Below, in pieces: positions 6,736-12,736 of a stretch of DNA of 12,736 bases (position 1 is its first letter; every line of letters starts with the position of its first letter). This DNA comes from Synechococcales cyanobacterium PMM_0073 (GTDB lineage: Bacteria; Cyanobacteriota; Cyanobacteriia; Elainellales; Elainellaceae). The stretch is taken from the NCBI GenBank assembly GCA_949127695.1, contig CASBQH010000104.1:1-12736 (forward strand), given 5' to 3'. A model generated the notes under the pieces. That model was given only the letters and a program-made list of their open reading frames with translations, made no database searches and was not told the origin of the DNA. The position numbers were made by a program, and so were the translations under genes.

Positions 6736-8088
6736 ATGACCTCTACCGCAGCCCGCACAGACTGGGATAGCTTTAGCCAAGAATTAGGCGAAATTGAAAC
6801 CATCCGCGATCCGGCGCAGCTGGCCAAACTCTCGAAGGACTACTACAGCTACAGCCCGATTTTGCAGCCGCTGCTGGCCGATAAAGTCGGTGAAATTGTC
6901 GTGCGTCCCGCCAACGAAGCCGAAGTGCTGCGGATCGCGGCGCTTTGCGTTCAGCAGCGGCTGCCGCTGACCGTGCGCGGCGCTGGAACCGGCAACTATG
7001 GCCAATGCGTGCCGCTCTTTGGCGGCGTGATTTTGGATATGTCGAAAATGCAGGCGGTCAAATGGATCAAGCCAGGAGTCGCTTGCGTGGAGCCTGGAGC
7101 CAAACTTGCCGCAATTGACCGCCAAACCCGCGAGCAAGGCTGGGAGATCCGCATGGCTCCTTCCACCTATCGCACCGCTTCAATTGGCGGCTTTATCGGC
7201 GGCGGCAGCGGCGGCATTGGCTCGATTACCTATGGTCAGCTGCGTGACCGGGGCAACCTCAACGCCGTGCGGGTGGTGACGATGGAAGATCAGCCGCGTG
7301 TGATTGAGCTGCGGGGCGATGCGGTGCAGCAGGTGAATCATGCTTACGGCACAAATGGGATTATCACCGAACTGGAAATTCCGCTGGGGCCAGCCTATGC
7401 CTGGGCAGAGCTGATTGTCACCTTCCCTGACTTTATGACCGCCGCTCGATTGGGTCAGGCATTGGGCGATGCAGATGGCTTGATCAAAAAGCTGATCTGC
7501 ATCTGCGCTGCCCCCATTCCCAACTACTTTGCCGCCTTTCGATCTGTGATCCCAACTGACAGCCACTGCGCCCTGCTAATGATTGCCGAGCCGTCGCTGG
7601 AGCTGTTTGCAGAGCTAGTGCGAGCCTGGAATGGCAGCATTGTCTATCAAAAGTCGGCGCAGGAAGCCAGCAAAGGCAGCGCGATTTATGAACATACCTG
7701 GAACCATACGACGCTCCATGCCCGCAGCGTTGACCCTAGCCTCACCTATTTGCAGACGCTGTTTCCTGCCGACCCTGAGCTGAAGCTGCTGGAGCAGATG
7801 TATTATCACTATGGCGACGAGGTAATGATGCACCTGGAATATATTCGGGTGAACGGCAGGGTGCTGCCCGCAGCGCTGCAAATTGTCCGCTACAGTACGC
7901 CAGAGCGCTTAGCAGAGATTATCCGCCACCACGAAGAGCAGGGCGCGTTCATCGCCAATCCGCATACCTACATTTTGGAAGACGGCGGACGCAAAACCAT
8001 TGACCCGGTGCAGTTCGCCTTTAAGCAAATGGTTGATCCCTATGGCTTGCTCAATCCCGGCAAAATGAAGGCATGGCAGCAGCCCTAG
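6736..8088 (+). CDS. FAD-binding oxidase of the VAO/GlcD type, substrate unknown
   Basis: The 450-residue protein fits the FAD-linked oxidase fold (FAD_binding_4, as in GlcD, D-lactate dehydrogenase and alditol oxidases). After a leader that includes KDYYSYSP (34-41), the FAD domain runs from IVVRPANEAEVL (54-65) through the flavin loop RGAGTGNYGQ (81-90) and LDMSKM (100-105) to PSTYRTASIGGFIGG (142-156) and the glycine run up to TYGQ, then NHAYGTNGIITELEI, the usual end of the domain. The C terminus has VDPYGLLNPGKM (433-444), typical of this superfamily. No covalent-flavin histidine is obvious in the loop. There is no signal peptide or membrane segment. It is divergent from the biotin operon across 133 bases and ends 5 bases from the convergent gene at 8094. 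Start ATG 6736 has only a poor Shine-Dalgarno (GAG, 6724-6726). Glycolate or lactate oxidation is possible, but the substrate cannot be read from sequence. Confidence 0.88.
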   Translation: MTSTAARTDWDSFSQELGEIETIRDPAQLAKLSKDYYSYSPILQPLLADKVGEIVVRPANEAEVLRIAALCVQQRLPLTVRGAGTGNYGQCVPLFGGVILDMSKMQAVKWIKPGVACVEPGAKLAAIDRQTREQGWEIRMAPSTYRTASIGGFIGGGSGGIGSITYGQLRDRGNLNAVRVVTMEDQPRVIELRGDAVQQVNHAYGTNGIITELEIPLGPAYAWAELIVTFPDFMTAARLGQALGDADGLIKKLICICAAPIPNYFAAFRSVIPTDSHCALLMIAEPSLELFAELVRAWNGSIVYQKSAQEASKGSAIYEHTWNHTTLHARSVDPSLTYLQTLFPADPELKLLEQMYYHYGDEVMMHLEYIRVNGRVLPAALQIVRYSTPERLAEIIRHHEEQGAFIANPHTYILEDGGRKTIDPVQFAFKQMVDPYGLLNPGKMKAWQQP

Positions 8089-8093
8089 CGCCT

Positions 8094-8429
8094 CTAAGCT
8101 TCCTCAATTTCTGAGGTGGCTTCGTCACTGGGCAACAGCCGCATCAGCTTCTCGCGTGACCAGGACTGCTGATAGGCCACCGCCAAAATTTCGGCAATCC
8201 GAATTACCCAGACGGTGCGGGCATAAGGCTCTTCTTCAGAGGCATCGTCGTCGTCCGCCACATGCAGATAGAGGATCTCGATGAACTCCTCGTCCATCGC
8301 AATTGGCACCCCGCAAAACCTGTCCCCCTGCGTCACTAGGCGCAGTTCTAGCCCTTGCTGTAGAGCATCTTCAAGCCGTTGATAGAGCAAATTGGATGGA
8401 GCGCGGAAGATAGGCTGCATAGAGTTCAT
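8094..8429 (-). CDS. Conserved-type cyanobacterial hypothetical protein
   Basis: The 111-residue (or 108-residue) soluble protein begins MNSMQPIFRAPSNLLYQRLE. It has a compact predicted alpha/beta body with LRLVTQGDRFCGVPIAMDEEFIEILYL split by an acidic DDDDASEEE loop (about 59-67), then ARTVWVIRIAEILAVAY and a helical, acidic tail. The pattern resembles small proteins I associate with cyanobacteria, but I know no function or family name. There is no signal peptide, transmembrane helix or catalytic motif. Two starts are possible: Met1 at 8429 directly abuts GGAG, while Met4 at 8420 lies 9 bases after the same GGAG, a better spacing, so the true start may be 8420. It is downstream of the lipase gene on the same strand, with 137 bases and two hairpin-like elements between, so it may have its own promoter. 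Confidence 0.8.
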   Translation of the reverse strand: MNSMQPIFRAPSNLLYQRLEDALQQGLELRLVTQGDRFCGVPIAMDEEFIEILYLHVADDDDASEEEPYARTVWVIRIAEILAVAYQQSWSREKLMRLLPSDEATSEIEEA

Positions 8430-8461
8430 CTCCGACTAAGTAGAGTGAGCTGAAGAGAGCG

Positions 8462-8483
8462 CCTGTATTGTAAATATAATACA
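8462..8483. promoter_or_regulatory. Dyad CTGTATT-N8-AATACAG upstream of the 8094-8429 gene
   Basis: A perfect 7-bp inverted repeat with an AT-only centre apart from one G. On the minus strand the centre reads TATTATATTTACAAT and holds -10-like hexamers (TATTAT, TATATT, TACAAT) 35-50 bases before the small gene, with a TTGCTC hexamer (8493-8498) at poor spacing. Operator overlapping a promoter is the likeliest reading, but it is weakly supported. Confidence 0.35.
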
Positions 8484-8535
8484 GCCCTAATCGAGCAAAT
8501 TCCGGGGAATCAAACCAGCTGCTGAACTGTCTTTT

Positions 8536-8580
8536 AAACCTGCCTGAATCATTCATGAGCTGCGGCTCAGCGGCAGGTTT
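8536..8580 (-). terminator. Branched hairpin overlapping the lipase stop codon
   Basis: AAACCTGCC (8536-8544) and GGCAGGTTT (8572-8580) form a perfect 9-bp outer stem. Inside are two small hairpins, TGAAT-C-ATTCA (8545-8555) and GAGC-TGCG-GCTC (8557-8568), so the RNA could fold as a three-way junction. One outer arm and the stop codon belong to the end of the lipase reading frame. On the minus strand it ends in TTTAAAAG with no long T run, so termination is plausible but inefficient; an mRNA 3'-end stabiliser is an alternative. Confidence 0.55.
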
Positions 8581-9538
8581 GCTCCTGAGTCTGCCCAACT
8601 TCCAGCCCTTGATCGACAGCTTGGCGATAGTTGCGGATGGCGTGGTTGCGGTCAAAATTGCCACATTGCAGGCTGTAGGCCAACTCCTGCCCCACATGCT
8701 CGTAGCGATCGCCCCGAAAGTTTTCTAGCGGCAAGTCGGTGACAATATCGGCCTGGTTGGCGACGCGATAGGTGCGCGGCACGAGCTGGTTGTAAGCCTG
8801 AGCAAAGGCCGGATTGCCCACACGCGGGCTGGCATAGGTATAGACCTGAATCTGGTTTTTTAGCGGCGTTTCTTTGACCAAAGTTTCTGCCGCTAAGACC
8901 ATGACTGCTCCCCCCAAGCTATAGCCCGTCAAATAGCAGGGCAGCTCCGGGTCAAACTGCGCTGCGGCCTGACGAATCTGGCTAATCAGCCCCTGATAGA
9001 TCAAATAAAATCCGGCGTGAACCCTGCCCTCTGAGCCAAAGCCGACCTGAAACGCCGTCGCGCCCGTTGCCATCTCTGATTCAGTTTGCGTGCCGCGCAG
9101 GGCAATAATGCTGCCCCGATCTGAAGTGAGCGCATAGCCCCAGAACACATTGTCAAACGACAGCGCAATCCCCAAGCTCTTGGGGGCTGTCTGTAAAGCA
9201 AGCGGCGATGAGCGGTTGGACAGCCCCAGTTCGGGCAGTTTGAACGACTCAATTTGGCGGTATGGCTCTAGCGCCGCCGATTCGCGGTATTCATCCAGCA
9301 GCCGAATTGCGCCATCGTAGTCCGGATCGCCCTTGCTGCGATGATACTGCTCGCCCGCCAAGTCACAGCAGCGCACCAGCAAGCTAGAGGTTTCGCGGCT
9401 ATAGCCCGTCTGGGATTGCAGCTGCGATTTAGCCTGAACGCTCGGCAGCGCCGTCGAGCGGGTTCGAGCCTGAGCTACGGTCGCCGTAGCGGCAGCGGCG
9501 GCAAGTCCTGTTTTTAAAAGCTGGCGACGATTTAACAA
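8567..9538 (-). CDS. Class 3 (alpha/beta) lipase with a Tat-type signal peptide
   Basis: The protein hydrolyses ester bonds, probably in lipids, outside the cytoplasm. From TTG 9538 it has 323 residues. The N terminus LNRRQLLKTGLAAAAA, followed by ATATVAQA, is a twin-arginine-like signal with a likely cut after AQA near residue 24. The lipase_3 domain shows ALRGT (residues 146-150), the VHAGFY stretch (173-178), nucleophile Ser207 in GYSLGGA (family GHSLGG), the YASPRVGN stretch (235-242), Asp264 in NQADIVTDLP and a candidate catalytic His299 in RNHAIRNY. No ATG or GTG fits: an in-frame stop lies just upstream, leaving TTG 9544 or TTG 9538. TTG 9538 is preferred because GAGG (9546-9549) is 7 bases ahead of it. 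malQ ends 51 bases upstream on the same strand, so co-transcription is possible. The exact substrate is unknown. Confidence 0.88.
   Translation of the reverse strand: MLNRRQLLKTGLAAAAATATVAQARTRSTALPSVQAKSQLQSQTGYSRETSSLLVRCCDLAGEQYHRSKGDPDYDGAIRLLDEYRESAALEPYRQIESFKLPELGLSNRSSPLALQTAPKSLGIALSFDNVFWGYALTSDRGSIIALRGTQTESEMATGATAFQVGFGSEGRVHAGFYLIYQGLISQIRQAAAQFDPELPCYLTGYSLGGAVMVLAAETLVKETPLKNQIQVYTYASPRVGNPAFAQAYNQLVPRTYRVANQADIVTDLPLENFRGDRYEHVGQELAYSLQCGNFDRNHAIRNYRQAVDQGLEVGQTQEQTCR
8705..8712. other. HIP1 octamer GCGATCGC
   Basis: This is the highly iterated palindrome found across many cyanobacterial genomes. I noticed only this one copy, inside the lipase gene. It supports a cyanobacterial origin but indicates a genome in which HIP1 is not dense here. 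Confidence 0.6.
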
Positions 9539-9589
9539 GACCAAACCTCAGACGATCGATGCGTTAATTGAACAATTGCCAGCAGCCGA

Positions 9590-11098
9590 TCACCCACCTA
9601 ACTGGGGCAATCGCCCGTAAATTTCGGTCATTGAGCGCAGCCTGTCGCGGATTTCGGGGGTGAGCGCGCCAGCTTCATAGCGCCAGCTCCAGTTGCCCAA
9701 CTCCTGACTGGGCGAATTCATCCGCGACTCAGTTTCAAGCCCCAGCAGATCTTGGAGCTGTGTGACGGCCAAATCGCTGACTGCACTCATTGCCAGCCGG
9801 ATCAGATCCCAGTGGATGCCGTCATCGCTCGTGCAGCCCAAATAGTGTCGCACCCGATCTTGCTCTTCTGGCGAACGCTTGTTAAACCAGCCGAGGGTTG
9901 TGTCGTTGTCATGCGTGCCGGTATAGACAACGCTATTCGTGCAGTAGTTAAACGGCAGATAGGGATTTTCGGCATCTGAGTCGAAGGCAAATTGCAGGAT
10001 TTTCATCCCAGGAAAGCCAAACTCATCTCGCAGCTCTTCCACTTCTGGGGTAATCAAGCCCAAGTCTTCTGCCACAATCGGTAGCTCGCCTAATGCCTCA
10101 TGCAGCCGCGTAAAAAACTTCTGGCCGGGAGCCTGCACCCACTCGCCGTTAATCGCTGTGGTTTCAGTTTGCGGCACAGACCAGTAGGCTTCAAAGCCGC
10201 GAAAATGGTCGATCCGGATCAGATCAACGCAGTCAAGCATGGCCTGAAACCGCTGAATCCACCAGTGAAAATCCTGCTCTTGCAGGCGCTGCCAGTTGTA
10301 GAGCGGGTTGCCCCAGAGTTGGCCTGTCTGGCTGAAATAGTCGGGCGGCACACCCGCAACGGCTGTCGGTAAGCCAGTCGCTTCGTCGAGCTGAAAAATA
10401 TCAGGATGCGCCCAGACCTCAGCGCTATCATGCGCCACATAGATCGGCAGATCGCCCAAAATCTGGATCCCACGCTCGTTGGCGAATCGCTTGATGTCAT
10501 GCCACTGCTGAAAAAACTGAAACTGCAAAAACTGATGAAAGAAAATCTTGGCTGACAGGGTTTGTCGCGCAGCTTCTAGCGCATCAGGCTTCCGCAGCCG
10601 CACCCCGGTTTCCCAGGTATACCAGCTATCGCCGTTATTGGCATCCTTCAGCGCCATATACATCGCATAGTCATCCAGCCAGTCGGCCTTGTCGCGGCAG
10701 AATTCAGCAAAGGCTTCCTGCTGCTCTGTGCCAACCTGCGTCCGAAAAGCAGCGCCCGCTTTTTTGAGCAAGGGCAGCTTTGAGAAAATTACCCAGCCAA
10801 AATCCACATGCTGCGGTGGTTCAGGAAGACCATCTAAATCTTCATCGCTGAGCAGCCCCTGATCGCGCAGTCGCTCTAGGCTAATTAGCAGTGGATTGCC
10901 CGCAATCGCTGAAAAGCACTGGTAGGGCGAGTCGCCATAGCCCGTGGGGCCAAGCGGCAGGATCTGCCAGATGGACTGGCCGCTCTCGGCCAAGAACTCG
11001 ATAAACCGATAGGCTTCAGATCCAAGATCGCCCACGCCAAACCGGCTGGGAAACGAAGTGGGATGCAGAAGAACGCCGCTGGATCTGGGGAAAGACAT
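9590..11098 (-). CDS. malQ: 4-alpha-glucanotransferase (amylomaltase)
   Basis: MalQ moves alpha-1,4-glucan segments between maltodextrins, releasing glucose, and works in glycogen/maltodextrin turnover in the cytosol; it belongs to glycoside hydrolase family 77. From ATG 11098 the protein has 502 residues, the usual bacterial length. It opens with SSGVLLHPTSFPSRFGVGDL and QILPLGPTGYGDSPYQ. The catalytic set is nucleophile Asp297 in RIDHFRGF, acid/base Glu344 in VAEDLG and Asp397 in THDND; these positions are close to those of Thermus amylomaltase (293, 340, 395 as I recall). The 250s-loop stretch AVAGVPPDYFSQTGQLWGNP is intact. The frame extends to a GTG at 11143, but the family starts at MSFPRSSG, so ATG 11098 is chosen although neither start has a Shine-Dalgarno. 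It lies between the pump gene upstream (161-base gap) and the lipase gene downstream (51-base gap). Confidence 0.96.
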   Translation of the reverse strand: MSFPRSSGVLLHPTSFPSRFGVGDLGSEAYRFIEFLAESGQSIWQILPLGPTGYGDSPYQCFSAIAGNPLLISLERLRDQGLLSDEDLDGLPEPPQHVDFGWVIFSKLPLLKKAGAAFRTQVGTEQQEAFAEFCRDKADWLDDYAMYMALKDANNGDSWYTWETGVRLRKPDALEAARQTLSAKIFFHQFLQFQFFQQWHDIKRFANERGIQILGDLPIYVAHDSAEVWAHPDIFQLDEATGLPTAVAGVPPDYFSQTGQLWGNPLYNWQRLQEQDFHWWIQRFQAMLDCVDLIRIDHFRGFEAYWSVPQTETTAINGEWVQAPGQKFFTRLHEALGELPIVAEDLGLITPEVEELRDEFGFPGMKILQFAFDSDAENPYLPFNYCTNSVVYTGTHDNDTTLGWFNKRSPEEQDRVRHYLGCTSDDGIHWDLIRLAMSAVSDLAVTQLQDLLGLETESRMNSPSQELGNWSWRYEAGALTPEIRDRLRSMTEIYGRLPQLGG

Positions 11099-11228
11099 GA
11101 AAAAGTTGAGTGGGATAAGGGTGGACTCCGAGCCAGATGGCACAGCCCAATTGTCTATCGCCGCTAATGCTTTAGCATCTGCCTAGTGAAACAATTTGCA
11201 ACAATTGCGCTATTTGACTCTAACATGC

Positions 11229-11241
11229 GCTGAACTTCAGC
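11229..11241. promoter_or_regulatory. Palindrome GCTGAA-C-TTCAGC in the malQ upstream region
   Basis: A perfect 6+6 dyad around one base lies 18 bases downstream of the pump stop codon and about 130 bases upstream of the malQ start. It has the form of an operator for a dimeric regulator; a short RNA hairpin is unlikely because no loop is left. No convincing malQ promoter was found near it. A second small dyad, GCTAA-TGCT-TTAGC, lies at 11163-11176. Confidence 0.3.
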
Positions 11242-11259
11242 AAGTGACCAAAACTACCC

Positions 11260-12736
11260 TCAGCGCGAGCTGACTTCAGAAGGCGGCAGGCTGGGCTGAG
11301 TTTTCTGATCAGGCTTGCGCGGCGTAAACCGATCGGTGGCCTGCTTAATCACAATATAGAGAATTGGTACCAGAAACAGGCTGAGGAACGTAGCGACTAG
11401 ATAACCGCCGACCAGAGCCGTACCCAAGGACTGACGACTGGCAGCCCCTGCACCAGCGGCAATCGCCAGCGGGAAGAAGCCGACCAGACTGGAGATTCCT
11501 GTCATCAAAATTGGCCGCAGTCGTTCTTGGGCGGCTTCAATGGCGGCCTGCGGAATGGTTAGCCCTACTTCACGCAGCTGGTTCGCATATTCCACGATCA
11601 AAATCGCGTTTTTGCTGGCCAGACCAATCAGCATTACCAGCGCAATCTGGCAGTAGACATCGTTGGGAATGCCGCGCAGAAATACTGCGCCAAGCGCCCC
11701 CAAAATGGCTAGCGGCACCGTCAGCATGATAATCACTGGGTCGGTGTAGCTTTCATATTGAGCCGCCAGCGCTAGAAAAACCAGCACGAGTCCCAAGCCA
11801 AAAATTAGCGGAGCCTGACTGCCAGAAGTAATCTCTTCTAAGGCTGTACCGGTCCATTCAAAGCCCATCCCCACAGGCAGCACCTCAGCGGCAGTTTGCT
11901 CCATTGCCGCAATTGACTGCCCCGAACTCATGCCCGGAGCCGTCGCGCCCTGCACCGAAATTGAGCGGTAGAGGTTGAAATGAGTAATTGTTTGGGCGCT
12001 GGTGGTGGGTTCTACTGTGACCAAGTTGCTCAGCTGCACCATCTGGTCTGTTTCTGAGCGAACGTAGAGGGCATTAATGTCATCGGGCTGCGAGCGAAAC
12101 TGCTGATCTGCCTGGATATAAACCCGATAGTTGCGTCGATCAAGCGTAAAGTCATTGACATATTGCGATCCTAGAAACGCTTGCAGCGTGGAAAACAGGT
12201 CGTCAATTTTTACGTTGAGCGCCTTGGCTTTTTCGCGATCGACTGAGATTTTAAACTGAGGCGTGTTGGCGGCATAGGTGGAAAACACGCCCTGCACGGT
12301 AGGGCTTTGATTGGCCGCGCCCAAAAAGGCATTGAAGTTAGCGACAAATTCATTGAGCGGCAGGTTGCCTCGCCTGTCTTGCAACTCTAGCTGGAAGCCG
12401 CCGAAGTTACCGAGTCCCTGAATTGCAGGCGGGTTGAGCGCAAAAATATTTGCCTCCGGAATGCCAAAGAAACCCTGCTGGGCTGAGCCAATCAATGCCC
12501 CAATCTGCTGCTCTGCCCGCGTCCGCTCTTCCCAAGGCTTGAGCAAGGTAAACATAATGCCCTGGTTAGGTGCAACGCCCGCAAAGCTGAAGCCCGTCAC
12601 GGCAAAGTTAGATTGCACATCTGGTAGCTCCATTACCTGCGCCGAAGCTCGATCGAGAATTTTTTTGGTGTAGTTGAGCGAGACGCCTTCTGGAGCCTGC
12701 ACAATCGTAATAAAGTAACCCTGATCTTCTTCTGGC
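11260..12736 (-). CDS. RND efflux pump inner-membrane subunit, HAE1/AcrB type, C-terminal half
   Basis: AcrB-type pumps export hydrophobic compounds across the envelope using the proton gradient, together with a membrane-fusion protein and an outer-membrane channel. The reading frame runs off the right edge, so the N-terminal half is outside; about 491 residues are visible of a usual 1040-1060. The first residues, PEEDQGYFITIVQAPEG, mark the start of the second periplasmic (porter/docking) half. Counting from the GTG codon at 12702, the porter region runs to about 290, followed by five membrane helices: about 297-314, 321-343, 348-372, 395-418 and 428-453. FLALAAQYESY (309-319) and GLASKNAILIVEYA (360-373) are hallmark motifs; Lys364 matches the proton-relay lysine of AcrB, and RLRPILMTG (394-402) follows. 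The charged tail (about 454-480) is short. No terminator is evident after the stop. Drug versus other substrates cannot be told from this half. Confidence 0.95.
   Translation of the reverse strand, partial: PEEDQGYFITIVQAPEGVSLNYTKKILDRASAQVMELPDVQSNFAVTGFSFAGVAPNQGIMFTLLKPWEERTRAEQQIGALIGSAQQGFFGIPEANIFALNPPAIQGLGNFGGFQLELQDRRGNLPLNEFVANFNAFLGAANQSPTVQGVFSTYAANTPQFKISVDREKAKALNVKIDDLFSTLQAFLGSQYVNDFTLDRRNYRVYIQADQQFRSQPDDINALYVRSETDQMVQLSNLVTVEPTTSAQTITHFNLYRSISVQGATAPGMSSGQSIAAMEQTAAEVLPVGMGFEWTGTALEEITSGSQAPLIFGLGLVLVFLALAAQYESYTDPVIIMLTVPLAILGALGAVFLRGIPNDVYCQIALVMLIGLASKNAILIVEYANQLREVGLTIPQAAIEAAQERLRPILMTGISSLVGFFPLAIAAGAGAASRQSLGTALVGGYLVATFLSLFLVPILYIVIKQATDRFTPRKPDQKTQPSLPPSEVSSR

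Noticed and set aside
8371..8697. 108-codon minus-strand frame spanning the lipase end and the spacer
   Set aside because: It overlaps two better genes in another frame. Its sequence has no recognisable domain, and the spacer part covers the hairpin and dyad.
11099..11143. N-terminal extension of malQ from a GTG at 11143
   Set aside because: Family members begin near MSFPRSSG, and the GTG has no Shine-Dalgarno; the extra 15 residues are not needed.

Overview
The window is a stretch of cyanobacterial chromosome of moderately high GC. This is inferred from the gene content: a ClpB disaggregase, a complete bioF-esterase-bioC-bioD-bioA operon, a plant/bacterial-type amylomaltase, two small proteins of a kind I associate with cyanobacteria, and one HIP1 octamer (GCGATCGC, 8705-8712). 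A Leptolyngbya/Synechococcus-type lineage is plausible, but I cannot fix the genus. There are no rRNA or tRNA genes, insertion sequences, CRISPR arrays or phage genes that I can see, and no gene-free stretch longer than about 175 bases.

Layout. Bases 2-1441 (+) hold the C-terminal half of clpB, cut by the window start; a strong hairpin terminator follows at 1491-1517. Bases 1616-1978 (+) encode a 120-residue, highly charged, probably disordered protein of unknown function. A 13-bp stem at 1994-2028 separates it from the convergent biotin operon. The operon runs on the minus strand from 6602 down to 2054 in the order bioF, a BioH-type esterase (BioK/BioG-like), bioC, bioD, bioA. The genes overlap or lie within 3 bases of each other. 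Divergent from it, behind a 133-bp spacer with four imperfect 12-bp tandem repeats, is an FAD-linked oxidase (6736-8088, +) of unknown substrate. Convergent to that gene, and all on the minus strand, are a 111-residue conserved-type hypothetical (8094-8429), a Tat-exported class 3 lipase with a TTG start (8567-9538), malQ (9590-11098) and the C-terminal half of an HAE1/AcrB-type RND efflux pump (11260 to the window end).

How the genes work together. The biotin operon is the one clear pathway. BioC methylates malonyl-ACP so that fatty acid synthesis can build the pimeloyl methyl ester, the esterase releases pimeloyl-ACP, BioF makes KAPA, BioA makes DAPA and BioD closes the ureido ring. Only bioB is missing from the cluster, so it must lie elsewhere if the pathway is complete. 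The other genes look like independent housekeeping or envelope functions (protein disaggregation, maltodextrin/glycogen metabolism, extracytoplasmic lipolysis, efflux) with no common theme.

I do not see a clearly new multi-gene system. The points most worth a second look are the repeat array and possible leaderless promoter before bioF, the unusual VHSYG nucleophile motif of the operon esterase, the AT-rich bioC inside a GC-rich operon, and the FAD oxidase divergent from the biotin genes.
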